DNA from: Phenylobacterium sp.
GTDB taxonomy: Bacteria > Pseudomonadota > Alphaproteobacteria > Caulobacterales > Caulobacteraceae
Direction of reading: 5' to 3'
Assembly: GCF_030681155.1 (NCBI RefSeq)
Contig: NZ_JAUXXE010000068.1
Span: forward strand, 1 to 64,000
Length of the DNA stretch: 64,000 nt
The notes under the pieces were generated by a model. The model searched no databases. It had not been told where the DNA came from and saw only the letters and a list, made by a program, of their open reading frames with translations. Both the position numbers and the translations under genes were made by a program. Of this stretch, positions 32,041 to 41,256 are shown one piece after another (the first letter of the stretch is position 1; the number at the start of each line of letters is the position of its first letter).

Positions 32041-32919
32041 TCAGGCGCCTTTCAGCACCTGGAGGAGAGTTTCGCCCAATTTCGCCGGCGAGGGGGAAAC
32101 GCGGATGCCCGCAGCTTCCATCGCGGCGATTTTGTCTTCTGCACCACCCTTGCCGCCCGAAATAATGGCGCCGGCATGACCCATGCGACGACCAGGGGGG
32201 GCCGTGCGACCGGCGATGAAGCCGACCATAGGCTTCTTGATGGCTGAATTCTTGATGAACTCGGCTGCATCTTCTTCGGCCGAACCACCGATTTCGCCGA
32301 TCATGATGATCGACTCGGTTTCCGGGTCCTTGAGGAACAGGTCGAGCATGTCGATGAACTCGGTGCCCTTGACCGGGTCGCCGCCGATGCCGACCGCCGT
32401 CGATTGGCCGAGCCCGACGTTGGTGGTCTGGAACACCGCTTCGTAGGTCAGGGTGCCGGAGCGCGAAACCACGCCGACCGAGCCCTTCTTGAAGATGTTG
32501 CCCGGCATGATGCCGATCTTGCATTCGTTCGGCGTCAGGACGCCGGGGCAGTTCGGGCCGATCAGACGCGACTTGGAGCCGGCCAGCGCCTTCTTCACCT
32601 TGACCATGTCGAGCACCGGAATGCCCTCGGTGATGCAGATGATCAGCGGGATTTCGGCGTCGATGGCTTCCAGGATCGAGTCGGCCGCGAAGGGCGGCGG
32701 GACGTAGATCACGCTGGCGTCGGCGCCGGTTTGCTTGGCCGCTTCACCGACCGTGTCGAACACCGGCAGGCCGATGTGCGTCTGGCCGCCTTTGCCCGGG
32801 GTCACGCCGCCGACCATCTTGGTGCCGTAGGCGATGGCTTGTTCGGAGTGGAACGTGCCTTGGGCGCCGGTGATGCCCTGGCAGATGACGCGGGTGTCTT
32901 TACCGATGAGGATGGACAT
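32041..32919 (-). CDS. sucD: Succinyl-CoA ligase subunit alpha
   Basis: 292 residues. [29 protein letters not shown] is the CoA-binding N-terminus; [13 protein letters not shown] follows, and the phosphorylated His lies in [20 protein letters not shown]. With SucC it makes ATP or GTP from succinyl-CoA. Its ATG overlaps the last base of the sucC stop, so the two subunits are translationally coupled. Confidence 0.97.
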   Translation of the reverse strand: MSILIGKDTRVICQGITGAQGTFHSEQAIAYGTKMVGGVTPGKGGQTHIGLPVFDTVGEAAKQTGADASVIYVPPPFAADSILEAIDAEIPLIICITEGIPVLDMVKVKKALAGSKSRLIGPNCPGVLTPNECKIGIMPGNIFKKGSVGVVSRSGTLTYEAVFQTTNVGLGQSTAVGIGGDPVKGTEFIDMLDLFLKDPETESIIMIGEIGGSAEEDAAEFIKNSAIKKPMVGFIAGRTAPPGRRMGHAGAIISGGKGGAEDKIAAMEAAGIRVSPSPAKLGETLLQVLKGA

Positions 32920-34118
32920 CAGTTCGCCTCCCGCACGGCTTTGACAATCTTTTCAGCGCCGTCCGAAAGGTCGTTCGCCGCGATCACGTTCAGACCGCTT
33001 TCGTTGATGATCTTCTTGCCGAGTTCGGCGTTGGTACCTTCGAGGCGAACCACCAGCGGAACCGTCAGCCCGACCTGCTTCACCGCGTTGACCACGCCGT
33101 TGGCGAGGATGTCGCAGCGGGCGATGCCGCCGAAGATGTTGACCAGGATACCCTTCACGTTCGGGTCGGCCATGATGATCTTGAAGGCCGCCGTCACCTT
33201 GGGCTCGTCAGCGCCGCCGCCGACATCCAGGAAGTTCGCCGGCTCCGCGCCGTAGAGCTTGATGATGTCCATGGTCGCCATGGCCAGGCCCGCGCCGTTG
33301 ACCATGCAGCCGATTTCGCCGTCGAGGGCGATGTAGCTGAGGTCGAACTTCGAGGCCTCGATTTCCTTCGGGTCCTCTTCGCTCTCGTCGCGCAGGAGGA
33401 CGATGTCCGGGTGACGGAACAGCGCGTTGGAGTCGAAGCTGATCTTGGCGTCCAGCACCCGCAGGTGATCGTCAGCCGTGACGATCAGCGGGTTGATCTC
33501 CAGCATGCTCATGTCCTTGGCGAGGAACGCCGCGTAGAGCTGCGAGAGAAGCGTGGCCGCTTCCTTGGCCAGCGCGCCGCTCAGGCCGAGCGCCTTGGAC
33601 AGCGCGCGAGCATGGTGCGGGAAGACGCCGGTGGCCGGGTCGATGGAGAAGGTGACGATCTTCTCGGGGGTCGAGTGAGCGACCTCCTCAATGTCCCTCC
33701 CGCCTTCGGTCGAGGCGACGACCGAGACATGGCTCGTTTCGCGATCCACCAGCAGAGACAGGTAGAATTCCTTGGCGATCGCCGCGCCTTCTTCGATGTA
33801 GAGGCGGTTGACCTGCTTGCCCTTCGGACCGGTCTGATGGGTCACCAGCACGCGGCCGAGCATTTCCTCGGCGTTAGCCTTGACCTCATCGACGGACTTG
33901 ACGACCCGGACCCCGCCCTTGGCGTCTGGTCCGAGGCCCTCGAAACGGCCCTTGCCGCGTCCGCCTGCATGGATCTGGGACTTCACGACGAAGACCGGAC
34001 CGCCAAGGTCCGTCGCGGCCTTGACCGCCTCGTCGACAGTGAATGCGGCATAGCCGCGCGGTACCGCCACGCCGAACTCGGAGAGGACGGACTTGGCTTG
34101 ATGCTCGTGGATGTTCAT
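32919..34118 (-). CDS. sucC: Succinyl-CoA ligase (ADP-forming) subunit beta
   Basis: 399 residues. [31 protein letters not shown] and [14 protein letters not shown] are typical of the ATP-grasp SucC, followed by [27 protein letters not shown] and [20 protein letters not shown]. First gene of the sucC-sucD-sucA-odhB-lpd-GNAT cluster. In many alphaproteobacteria mdh precedes sucC; here no mdh precedes it, and a different type of mdh lies 1.8 kb upstream. Confidence 0.97.
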   Translation of the reverse strand: MNIHEHQAKSVLSEFGVAVPRGYAAFTVDEAVKAATDLGGPVFVVKSQIHAGGRGKGRFEGLGPDAKGGVRVVKSVDEVKANAEEMLGRVLVTHQTGPKGKQVNRLYIEEGAAIAKEFYLSLLVDRETSHVSVVASTEGGRDIEEVAHSTPEKIVTFSIDPATGVFPHHARALSKALGLSGALAKEAATLLSQLYAAFLAKDMSMLEINPLIVTADDHLRVLDAKISFDSNALFRHPDIVLLRDESEEDPKEIEASKFDLSYIALDGEIGCMVNGAGLAMATMDIIKLYGAEPANFLDVGGGADEPKVTAAFKIIMADPNVKGILVNIFGGIARCDILANGVVNAVKQVGLTVPLVVRLEGTNAELGKKIINESGLNVIAANDLSDGAEKIVKAVREAN

Positions 34119-34569
34119 GAGGCCGCGGAACGCGTGATCGGGAAGTCCGCCGGGCTCGACGAACGGCCGGGGTTATAGGCGCCACGCCGCGATGTGGCAA
34201 CCGCGCCACGCCAAGAAAAAACCAGCTCACCCTGCGTGATATGTATTGCATTGCGCCGATAACGCGGGTCGCCCGCTACGAGAAGAATACCTGCCCAAGT
34301 CGTCGTCCCGGCAACAAGGCAAGGCTTCCGGCGACCGATACGCCGCGTCAGGAAGGCATTCCCACGCTCCATCGGCGCAGCTTCACCTTATGACGCCTCG
34401 TGGCGGCTGGAACCAGGCGAAGAGCGATAAGCGCGGAAACGGAATTCCGGCTGACCCAAGGGAAACCGCCGGGCTGGGCGTAAGCGGCGCCCACCCTGGC
34501 GGAGGGGACGGCTGAGCGACGCCCAACTCGTCGCAAGGTGCGACAATGTGCCCGCCGACGCAGCCCTGA
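34119..34569. other. 451-base gap between sucC and a GNAT gene
   Basis: I see no supportable gene here: overlapping short ORFs on both strands lack family resemblance and ribosome binding sites. It should hold the sucC operon promoter on the minus strand, but I cannot pick -35/-10 boxes with confidence. No strong hairpin or known riboswitch pattern is visible. Confidence 0.4.
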
Positions 34570-35106
34570 TCAGCGCGCGCGGGCCTTCCACTCTTCGCGG
34601 CTCTGACCCCAGACGTCGATCGAGTCATTCAGCGGCGGCGGCAGGACCGCGTGGCGCAGGATCTTCGAGCCGAGGCGACGGGCGACGTTCTGGGAATTGA
34701 TGTTGCCCGGATCAATGGTGTGAACCACCTCGGTCCAACCGAGATGGTCGAAGGCCCAGTCGATGGCCGCCGTCGCGCCCTCGATGGCGTAGCCCTTGCC
34801 CCACGACTCGCGCGTCACGCCCCAGCCGACCTCGGTGCCCGGCCAGCCCTCGGGCTGCCACGGACCGAGCCGGCCAACCCAGCGGCCGCTCTCCTTCTCG
34901 ATGATCGAGAACATGCTGAAGCCGCGGACCACCCAGGCGCCGGTCATGGTGCACATGGACCGCCAGGCGATCTCGCGCGGCTGCGGCCCGCCCAGGTAAC
35001 GATTGATCTCCTCGTCCGCGGCGAAGGCGGCCCAGCCCTCGAAGTCCTCCGGGGCAGGGGGGCGCAGGATCAGGCGGGCGGTTTCAAGCGTGGGTCCAAG
35101 GCTCAT
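34570..35106 (-). CDS. GNAT family N-acetyltransferase, RimJ/RimL type
   Basis: 178 residues from MSLGPTLETARLILRPPAPEDFEGWAAF, a classical RimJ/RimL-type beginning. GTEVGWGVTRESWGKGYAIEGATAAIDWAFDHLG contains the acetyl-CoA loop (WGKGYA), and GNINSQNVARRLGSK the C-terminal Asn motif. Such enzymes acetylate protein N-termini or small amines; the target here is unknown. A GTG at 35115 is a less likely start. Divergent from the LprI-like gene. Confidence 0.88.
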   Translation of the reverse strand: MSLGPTLETARLILRPPAPEDFEGWAAFAADEEINRYLGGPQPREIAWRSMCTMTGAWVVRGFSMFSIIEKESGRWVGRLGPWQPEGWPGTEVGWGVTRESWGKGYAIEGATAAIDWAFDHLGWTEVVHTIDPGNINSQNVARRLGSKILRHAVLPPPLNDSIDVWGQSREEWKARAR

Positions 35107-35206
35107 GCCCGGCACATTCCGATTATTCGCGGCGCGCGACCAGATGGTTCAGTGACCATTCAGCGCCGACCTCGATCCTCTACCGCTCGAAATGCGGAGA
35201 CAGGCG

Positions 35207-35878
35207 ATGACTTTCGACGGCGGGGACGAGCGCCCCCTCACCCTGGCGCGGGATGCGGACGAGGCGTCCCCGCGCCTCCCCCGCAAGGCCTTGATCGGGG
35301 GCGTCGTGACAGCTTGCCTAGTGGGCGCCGGCCTCGGTTTCGCCGCCAAGCCCCACATCGTGACGAGCTCGCCCAAGCCGGTCGCTGCGGCCGCGACCTC
35401 AGCTGATGCGGGGAGCCAGATGGACATCGTCATGGCCCAGCCGCCGCCTATGCCTGCGCCGCCGAAGAGCTCGCCGCTGGAAGTGATGTCGCCCGAACTT
35501 GCGCGGGCCGCGGCGGCGAGCGCGCCGCCAGCTGCGGCCGAGCCTGTGGAACGCGATGCGCCTGCGCCCGAGGAGATCGAGCCGCAACCCGAGCGCCTGG
35601 AAGAGGCCAGCTTCGACTGCCGACGGGCGGCGTCCTATGCGGAGGAAATGGTGTGCTCCGATCCGGCGCTCGCGGCGGCCGATCGGCATCTGGCCCGGGC
35701 CTACCAGCGGGCGCTGCGGCTGGGCGTTCCCTACGACCTGCTGCAGGCCGAGCAGAACAATTGGATGGCGATCCGGGAAGAAGCGGCGCGACGCTCGCCG
35801 CGGGCGGTGGCCGCGCTCTACGATCAGCGCATCGAGCAGCTGAACGCCATGGCGCGCGGTCCGGGTCCCGACTGGTAG
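35207..35878 (+). CDS. Membrane-anchored protein with C-terminal LprI-like (DUF1311) domain
   Basis: 223 residues from ATG 35207, with GGAG seven bases upstream. A short cytoplasmic N-terminus precedes one membrane segment (KALIGGVVTACLVGAGLGFAA, about 26-46), then an Ala/Pro-rich periplasmic linker (about 60-125). The C-terminal domain has FDCRRAASYAEEMVCSDPALAAADRHLARAYQRAL, the two-cysteine DUF1311/LprI pattern linked to lysozyme inhibition. A defensive or envelope role is plausible but unproven. Confidence 0.82.
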   Translation: MTFDGGDERPLTLARDADEASPRLPRKALIGGVVTACLVGAGLGFAAKPHIVTSSPKPVAAAATSADAGSQMDIVMAQPPPMPAPPKSSPLEVMSPELARAAAASAPPAAAEPVERDAPAPEEIEPQPERLEEASFDCRRAASYAEEMVCSDPALAAADRHLARAYQRALRLGVPYDLLQAEQNNWMAIREEAARRSPRAVAALYDQRIEQLNAMARGPGPDW

Positions 35879-35898
35879 CCGGGACCCGTCGCAGGGTC

Positions 35899-36885
35899 TT
35901 AGCCGAGCATGTCCTTGATGGTCTCGCGCTCGCCGACGAGTTCGTCGTTGGTGATCGCGATCTTGCTCTTGGCGAAGTCGTCCATCTCGTAGGAGGTGAT
36001 GACGTCGTAGCCGGTGGCGGTGGTCTTCACCGGCATGCCGGCCCAGACGCCTTCGGCGAAGCCGTAGCGGCCTTCGCTGGCGATGGCGACCGAGTGGACG
36101 GCGCCGACGGTCGTCAGGTCGCGCACGTGGTCGATCAGGGCGTTGGCGGCCGAGGCGGCCGAGGACAGGCCACGGGCTTCGATGATCGCCGCGCCGCGCT
36201 TGCCGACGGTCGGCAGGTAGTCGTTCTTCAGCCAGGCTTCGTCGCCGATGACGTCAGCAGCAGCTTTGCCGCCGATCTTGGCGTGGGTGAAGTCGGCGAA
36301 CATGGTCGGGCTGTGGTTGCCGTAGATGAACAGTTCCGACACGTCGTTGATCGAGACGCCGGCCTTCTTGGCCAGCTGAGCGCGGCCGCGATTTTCGTCC
36401 AGACGCACCATGGCGGTGAAGCGGTCGGCGGTCAGGCGCTTGGCCTGGCTGGCGGCGATCATGACGTTGGTGTTGCAGGGGTTGCCGACCACGGCGACGC
36501 GGGCGTCGTCAGCGGCGACGGCGTCAATGGCCTTGCCCTGGGCGATGAAGATCTTGCCGTTGTCCTTCAGCAGATCGGCGCGCTCCATGCCCGGACCGCG
36601 CGGCTTGGAGCCGACCAGCAGGTTCCAGTTCGCGTCCTTGAAGGCGACGTTCGGATCGTCGGTCAGGACCATGTCCTGCAGCAGCGGGAAGGCGCAGTCT
36701 TCCAGCTCCATCGCAACGCCCTTCAGCGCCTTCTGGGCGCCCTCGACCGGAATCTCGAGCAGTTGCAGGATGACCGGCTGGTCCTTGCCCAGCATCTCGC
36801 CGGAGGCGATACGGAAAAGGAGGGCGTAACCGATGTTGCCGGCGGCGCCCGTGACAGCGACGCGGATCGGCTTCTTCGTGGTCAT
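35899..36885 (-). CDS. mdh: Malate dehydrogenase, type 2 (cytosolic-like)
   Basis: 328 residues from [41 protein letters not shown] loop TGAAGNIGY, substrate Arg in [21 protein letters not shown], and catalytic His in YGNHSPTM. This is the eukaryote-cytosol/betaproteobacterial type, not the GAGMIGG LDH-like type usual in alphaproteobacteria. It converts malate and NAD+ to oxaloacetate. It is a stand-alone gene ending 20 bases from the LprI-like gene with which it converges. Confidence 0.92.
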   Translation of the reverse strand: MTTKKPIRVAVTGAAGNIGYALLFRIASGEMLGKDQPVILQLLEIPVEGAQKALKGVAMELEDCAFPLLQDMVLTDDPNVAFKDANWNLLVGSKPRGPGMERADLLKDNGKIFIAQGKAIDAVAADDARVAVVGNPCNTNVMIAASQAKRLTADRFTAMVRLDENRGRAQLAKKAGVSINDVSELFIYGNHSPTMFADFTHAKIGGKAAADVIGDEAWLKNDYLPTVGKRGAAIIEARGLSSAASAANALIDHVRDLTTVGAVHSVAIASEGRYGFAEGVWAGMPVKTTATGYDVITSYEMDDFAKSKIAITNDELVGERETIKDMLG

Positions 36886-37032
36886 GGAACTGTCCCGTGG
36901 TTGCAGTGCGGAAATCGCGGGCGGTCTAGACCCGCAAATGCGCCCCGGCAAGGCCAAGTGACAGCCGCCGCCCCGCCGACTACCAAGGCCGCGCCATGTT
37001 CGTCGCCCCCGCGGGGCGCCCCGGAGAGCACG

Positions 37033-37440
37033 ATGTTCGAGTTGGATGACGCTTTCGTCGCGACGTCTCAGGCTGTGGGGGACCTATCCCTAAGTCATGT
37101 TCGGCTGCACGACGACGCCCGCTATCCGTGGATCGTGCTGATCCCGCGCCGCGAGGCCGCGCGCGAACTCGAGGACCTGACCCGCCAGGACCTGGCCACA
37201 CTCACCGACGAAATCCTGGCCGCCGGACGCGCGGTGCGGGCCCTGGGCTTCAGGATCGACAAGCTGAACGTCGGGGCTCTGGGCAATGTGACGCCGCAAC
37301 TGCACGTGCATGTCGTCGGACGCCGCCTGGGCGATCCGGCCTGGCCTGGCCCGGTCTGGGGCCATAGCCCGGCGCAGGCCTATGACGGCCCGGCGCTGGA
37401 CGCCGCCCTCGCTGCGGCCCGCGAGGCCCTGGGGCTCTAG
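37033..37440 (+). CDS. HIT family protein
   Basis: 135 residues from [40 protein letters not shown]. The histidine-triad motif is QLHVHVVGR: the first His is Gln, while the second (nucleophile) and third remain, giving a QxHxH subclass common in proteobacteria. HIT enzymes hydrolyse nucleoside phosphoramidates or dinucleoside polyphosphates. GGAGAGC precedes the ATG. Its stop overlaps the stop of the convergent gene at 37437. Confidence 0.88.
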   Translation: MFELDDAFVATSQAVGDLSLSHVRLHDDARYPWIVLIPRREAARELEDLTRQDLATLTDEILAAGRAVRALGFRIDKLNVGALGNVTPQLHVHVVGRRLGDPAWPGPVWGHSPAQAYDGPALDAALAAAREALGL

Positions 37441-38279
37441 TCCCGCTTCAGGGTCACGGTCGTCCGGGTGCCGGCCTCGTCCAGAACGCCGGTCCAGGTC
37501 CCGCTCGCGGCGGGATTGAGCGTGATTGTCGTGGCCCCCACCCCCGGCCGCGTCTGGAAGCTGGCGCTGAGCTGGGCGCCGATACGCTGCACGCCGGTCA
37601 TGAAGCCCGAGGCGTCGGTCGCGCCACGCCGCCTTGGATCGCGCCATGCGCCCTCCAGCTGGCCGCGCCCCTTATCGACGAACAGCAGTGAGTAGAGCGG
37701 CTGGCCGCCGGTCGTGCTCAGCGTCCAGGCGCCGTCGAGCGGCCCTTGCATGCCTTGGGCTGAGGCGAAGGACGAACGCAATCGGGTCTCGTAGCCGAGC
37801 TCCACCGGGTTGAGCGGGGCCTCGGGGGTCTTGTCGTACTCGTCCACATGCACCGGCGCGCTCAGCTTGGGCGCCGCGGGCCGCGAATAGGTCTGGGGCG
37901 CGTAGGTCGTCGGCGCGGGATTGTAGGGCGCCACCGGCCGCGGCGTGTAGGGAACCGGGCCCGGCGTGTAGGGGACCGGCCCTCTGGAGGGATAGGACGC
38001 CGTAGACGCAGGCGGCGTCACCGGGGCGTAAGGATAGGCCGGCGCGGCTGTAGGCGGCGGCGCATACGGTAGGGGCGCTGGAGGCGGTGGGGGCAAGGCG
38101 CCCATCGCCTCGGCCTGATCCTCGTCCATCGCCGGCGCCTGATCGAGCAGCGCGCCGATCGGATCGACCGCGTCCTGGGCGAACGCCGGTGGCGCGGCCA
38201 TTGCGGCCATTGCGGCCATTGCGGCCAACGCAACAAAACAGATCGAAGACTTGAGCAAGAAGTTCAAAATACGCCTCAC
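37437..38279 (-). CDS. Secreted Pro-rich protein of unknown function
   Basis: 280 residues. A signal peptide (hydrophobic to about residue 30, cut near AFA-QD) is lengthened by an AAM repeat encoded by a 9-base DNA repeat (38200-38226). It is followed by a Pro/Tyr/Ala-rich low-complexity stretch (residues about 60-140) with the repeats GPVPYTPGPVPYTPRPVAPY. The C-terminal 110 residues form a compact domain (LDGAWTLSTTGGQPLYSLLFVDKGRGQLEGAWRD...TITLNPAASGTWTGVL) that looks like beta-barrel strands. It overlaps the CitE-like gene by four bases (ATGA). I do not recognise the family. Confidence 0.75.
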   Translation of the reverse strand: MRRILNFLLKSSICFVALAAMAAMAAMAAPPAFAQDAVDPIGALLDQAPAMDEDQAEAMGALPPPPPAPLPYAPPPTAAPAYPYAPVTPPASTASYPSRGPVPYTPGPVPYTPRPVAPYNPAPTTYAPQTYSRPAAPKLSAPVHVDEYDKTPEAPLNPVELGYETRLRSSFASAQGMQGPLDGAWTLSTTGGQPLYSLLFVDKGRGQLEGAWRDPRRRGATDASGFMTGVQRIGAQLSASFQTRPGVGATTITLNPAASGTWTGVLDEAGTRTTVTLKRD

Positions 38280-39127
38280 GCCCGAGCGATAGCGTCCGAG
38301 ACGGCGATCAAACGCCGCGCTTCGGCCAGATGCAATCGCTCCACCATACGCCCCTCAACTCGAATAACCCCCTTAGCGGCGTTTTCCGGCGAATCGAAGG
38401 CCGCCACGATGGCCTGCGACCACTCGACCTCCTCCTCCGCCGGGGTGAAGGCGCGGTTTGCGGCCTCGATCTGGCGAGGATGGATCAGGGTCTTGCCGTC
38501 GAAACCGAACTCCGCGCCCTGGTCGCATTGGCGGGCCAGGCCGGCGTCGTCGTCGATGCCGTTGAAGACGCCGTCCAAGATCACAAGTCCGTGGGCGCGG
38601 GCTCCAGCGACGGCCAGGGACAGCGGACCCGCCAGCGCCGCACGCTCGACGGTCAACCGGCAGCGCATCTCCTTGGCCAGATCGTTGGTCCCGATCACCA
38701 GGGCCGCGAGCCCGGCGCCCGCGCCGGCGATCTCGCTCAGGGCGAACAGCGAGGCGCAGGTTTCGACCATCGCCCACAGCGGCACGCCGCCCGCCTCGGC
38801 CGCGCCGTAGGCCCGCACGTCGTGGGCGCTGGACACCTTCGGGACCAGGATGGCGTCAGGCCGGGCGTTGATGGCGGCGGCTAGGTCCTCAAGGCCCCAG
38901 GGCGTATCCAGCCCGTTCACCCGGATCACCACCTCGCGTCGGCCAAAGCCGCCGGCCCGCACCGCTTCCACCGCCTGCTCCCGCGCCACGTCCTTGGCGT
39001 CTGGCGCCACCGCGTCCTCAAGATCGAGGATCACCACGTCGCAGGGCAACTCGCGAGCCTTCTCGATGGCGCGCGCATTGGCGGCGGGCATGTAGAGGGC
39101 GCTGCGGCGCGGCCGGTTTGCGGTCAA
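38276..39127 (-). CDS. CoA ester lyase, HpcH/HpaI aldolase - CitE family
   Basis: 283 residues. RRSALYMPAANARAIEKARELPCDVVILDLEDAVAPDAK is the CitE-like start, with the metal-binding Glu in DLEDAV and a second acidic site in MVETCASLFAL. ALVIGTNDLAKEM and FGFDGKTLIHPRQIEAANRAF follow. Such enzymes cleave malyl-CoA, citramalyl-CoA or similar esters. No citrate-lyase subunits are near, so it is not a citrate lyase. It is followed by an overlapping secreted protein gene. Confidence 0.88.
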   Translation of the reverse strand: MTANRPRRSALYMPAANARAIEKARELPCDVVILDLEDAVAPDAKDVAREQAVEAVRAGGFGRREVVIRVNGLDTPWGLEDLAAAINARPDAILVPKVSSAHDVRAYGAAEAGGVPLWAMVETCASLFALSEIAGAGAGLAALVIGTNDLAKEMRCRLTVERAALAGPLSLAVAGARAHGLVILDGVFNGIDDDAGLARQCDQGAEFGFDGKTLIHPRQIEAANRAFTPAEEEVEWSQAIVAAFDSPENAAKGVIRVEGRMVERLHLAEARRLIAVSDAIARA

Positions 39128-39183
39128 ATCTCTAGGCTCCGGAAGGATGGCTAAGCCCCAGTCATAAGGGTTAGGATGTCGTC

Positions 39184-39567
39184 ATGACCACCCGCTATGA
39201 CGAAGGCGCCAAGAACGTGTTGGGCGGCGAACTGATCGCCTGCTCGCTCGATCCCGTAACCGGTTTCTTCCGCAACGGCTGTTGCGAGACCGGGCCGCAT
39301 GACCTCGGCCTGCACACGGTCTGCGCGGTCATGACGGCCGAGTTCCTGTCTTACTCCAAGATGGTCGGCAACGACCTCTCGACCCCGATGCCGGAATATG
39401 GCTTCGCGGGCCTCAAACCCGGCGACCGCTGGTGCCTCTGCGCCCCGCGCTGGAAGGAAGCGCTCGACGCCGGCGCCGCTCCGCCGTTGGTGCTTGAGGC
39501 CACTCACGAGGAAACCCTGGCCATCGTGACGCTCGGCGTCCTGAAGGACCACGCGGTCGAGGCGTAG
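39184..39567 (+). CDS. DUF2237 family protein
   Basis: 127 residues: KNVLGGELIACSLDPVTGFFRNGCCETGPHDLGLHTVCAVMTAEFLSYSKMVGNDLSTPMPEYGFAGLKPGDRWCLCAPRW. The conserved cysteines, GCC and CLC, and the GDxWCLC motif identify the DUF2237 family; its function is unknown. It is a stand-alone gene convergent with thpR, with a perfect hairpin between them. Confidence 0.93.
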   Translation: MTTRYDEGAKNVLGGELIACSLDPVTGFFRNGCCETGPHDLGLHTVCAVMTAEFLSYSKMVGNDLSTPMPEYGFAGLKPGDRWCLCAPRWKEALDAGAAPPLVLEATHEETLAIVTLGVLKDHAVEA

Positions 39568-39603
39568 GGGCGATCGACATTCAGCCGAACGCGCCGCCTT
39601 TTC

Positions 39604-39640
39604 CCCGCTCATCCCGGCGAAGGCCGGGATGAGCGGGTTT
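39604..39640. terminator. Bidirectional terminator / REP-like hairpin
   Basis: Perfect 15-bp stem CCCGCTCATCCCGGC with its complement and a GAAG loop, followed by TTT. It lies between the convergent DUF2237 and thpR genes. The unit CCGCTCATCCCGGCGAAGG recurs twice at 43167-43274, so it belongs to a dispersed palindrome family. Confidence 0.85.
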
Positions 39641-39675
39641 GGTGCGAAACACCGAATATCGATTGGTCCCGCGCC

Positions 39676-40212
39676 TCAGATCAGCGGATATTCCCGCTCC
39701 AGCCGGTACCAGGAGCCGGCCTCCGACTGCCAGCTGGAATAGAGACCAAAGCTGGTGACCCGGAACGGCGTGCTGCGCAGCAAGTTGTTTTCCTGGATCC
39801 AGGCTGCTACGTCGGCCGGATTAGGACGGCGCAGATAGGCCAGGGTGACGTGCGGCTTGTAGGTTCGTATCTCGGGCTTCAGCCCAGCTCGGCGCGCCCC
39901 GATCTCACACCCACGCGCCAGATGCTTCAGCCCCTCGTTCTCGGCGACGCCGGCCCAGACCGCATGAATTTCCGCGCCCTCGCCGAAGGCTCCAGCGCCC
40001 TGAAGCTGAAGCTCCAGCGGACCGCCACCAAGGGTGGTGAACTCGGCGTCGAGGTCGGCGGCGACATTCTCGGCCACCTCGCCCACGAACTTCAACGTGA
40101 TGTGGAGGGCCTCCTGAGGACGCCAACGCGCGCCCGGCAAACGATCCTGCCGAGCCAGGAGTTCTTGGGCGATGTCCTCAGGAACAGAGATGGCGGTGAA
40201 CAGACGGATCAT
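39676..40212 (-). CDS. thpR: RNA 2',3'-cyclic phosphodiesterase
   Basis: 178 residues from MIRLFTAISVPEDIAQELLARQDRLPGARWRPQEALHITLKFVGEV. The two HxTx motifs of the 2H phosphoesterase fold are HITL (after WRPQEAL) and HVTL (YKPHVTLAYLR). These enzymes open 2',3'-cyclic phosphates and can ligate tRNA halves in vitro. ATG at 40212; the open frame beyond it is shadow. Divergent from the ybhL gene. Confidence 0.9.
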   Translation of the reverse strand: MIRLFTAISVPEDIAQELLARQDRLPGARWRPQEALHITLKFVGEVAENVAADLDAEFTTLGGGPLELQLQGAGAFGEGAEIHAVWAGVAENEGLKHLARGCEIGARRAGLKPEIRTYKPHVTLAYLRRPNPADVAAWIQENNLLRSTPFRVTSFGLYSSWQSEAGSWYRLEREYPLI

Positions 40213-40284
40213 GGGGAAACTACCTAAGGTGCTGATGATCTGACGCAATCGTAATCCACCAAGCCTTGCGCGCGAGCCCCTGGA

Positions 40285-40330
40285 CACCGATATTCGGCAA
40301 TGCGCCCGCTCAGGGCGTTTTGAAAAGGGC
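40285..40330 (+). promoter_or_regulatory. ybhL leader RNA (candidate)
   Basis: Two adjacent hairpins lie just before the YbhL start: CCGA-TAT-TCGG (40287-40297) and GCGCCC-GCTCA-GGGCGT (40302-40318), followed by TTTGAAAAGGG. A 'ybhL leader' motif upstream of alphaproteobacterial ybhL genes was described by Corbino et al. 2005 (Rfam). The gene family, clade and position fit; a covariance search was not possible here. Confidence 0.6.
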
Positions 40331-40340
40331 CATGTTTCTG

Positions 40341-41090
40341 ATGAGCGACTTCAACCGCGGCTACGCGCGCACGGTCCCCGCAGATCGCGCCGACATGTCG
40401 GTGGACGCGGGGCTCCGCAGCTTCATGCTCGGCGTCTACAACAAGGTGGCGTTGGGTCTGCTTCTTTCCGCCGCCCTGGCGTTCCTGACCGGCAACTTCC
40501 CGCCTATTCGCGACCTGATGTTCACCCAAGGCGCCAACGGCAAGATCGGCTACTCGCTGCTCGGCACCGTCGTGGCGTTCGCCCCGCTGGGCGTGATGCT
40601 GGTCGGCATGTTCGCCATGCGCAATCCCAACCCGCGCACCGCCAATATCTTCTATTGGACGATCGTCAGCCTGATCGGCGCCGGCCTCGGCGTTCTCACG
40701 CTGGTTTATACGGGCGCCTCGATCTTCTCGACGTTCCTGATCACGGCGGCGGCCTTCGGCGCCCTGTCGCTGATCGGCTACACGACCAAGAAGGACCTGA
40801 CCGCGTTCGGCAGCTTCTTGATCGTCGGCCTCGTCGGCTTGGTGATCGCCAGCATCGTCAACATGTTCCTGAACAACGGGGCCATGGGCTTCATCATCAG
40901 CGTTCTGGGCGTGCTGATCTTCGCGGGTCTGATCGCCTACGACACCCAGCGACTGAAGATGAGCTACTACCAAATGGGCGGCGACCAGGCGGCGATGGGC
41001 GTGGCGACCAGCTACGGCGCGCTGAGCCTGTACCTGAACTTCATCAACCTGTTCCAATTCCTGCTCAGCATCTTCGGCGACCGCCGCTAG
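40341..41090 (+). CDS. ybhL: Bax inhibitor-1 / YbhL family membrane protein
   Basis: 249 residues from MSDFNRGYARTVPADRADMSVDAGLRSFMLGVYNKVALGL. Seven membrane segments follow, with the family motifs YxxxF-type SALAFLTGN, FAPLGVMLVG and the C-terminal YDTQRLKMSYYQMGGDQAAMGVATSYGALSLYLNFINLFQFLLSIFG. BI-1 proteins conduct Ca2+/H+ or modulate membrane proteases such as FtsH. ATG 40332 (MFLMSDF) is the alternative start, closer to AAAAGGG. The frame open to 40266 passes through the leader and is not used. Confidence 0.93.
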   Translation: MSDFNRGYARTVPADRADMSVDAGLRSFMLGVYNKVALGLLLSAALAFLTGNFPPIRDLMFTQGANGKIGYSLLGTVVAFAPLGVMLVGMFAMRNPNPRTANIFYWTIVSLIGAGLGVLTLVYTGASIFSTFLITAAAFGALSLIGYTTKKDLTAFGSFLIVGLVGLVIASIVNMFLNNGAMGFIISVLGVLIFAGLIAYDTQRLKMSYYQMGGDQAAMGVATSYGALSLYLNFINLFQFLLSIFGDRR

Positions 41091-41116
41091 ATCCAGAGAC
41101 CGGACCAAGACCCACG

Positions 41117-41145
41117 AACCCCGGCGGGAAACCGCCGGGGTTTTT
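41117..41145 (+). terminator. Intrinsic terminator of ybhL
   Basis: 11-bp stem AACCCCGGCGG / CCGCCGGGGTT with a GAAA loop and a T-run, 26 bases after the ybhL stop. Confidence 0.92.
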
Positions 41146-41213
41146 GTTTGGGCCGGCCTTTTATTATCTCGCTTGATGAGGGCTGGGGCCGGCGCTCTCA
41201 GAGCGCTATGCGG

Positions 41214-41244
41214 TCCCCTCACCTGGCCTCTCCCGAGGGAGAGG
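41214..41244. repeat. Palindromic repeat / terminator (CCCCTCACC family)
   Basis: CCTCTCCC-GA-GGGAGAGG is a perfect 8-bp hairpin preceded by CCCCTCACCTGG. A second copy of the CCCCTCACCTxxCCTCTCCC unit lies at 59719. It probably terminates the minus-strand DUF2794 gene. Confidence 0.6.
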
Positions 41245-41256
41245 AATGGGCCGAGC

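Noticed and set aside
29888..32179. 763-codon ORF opposite sucA
   Set aside because: Antisense shadow; sucA has full family similarity on the minus strand.
35653..37032. Long open frame leading into the HIT gene
   Set aside because: It runs antisense through mdh and across the LprI-like gene; HIT similarity begins only at 37033.
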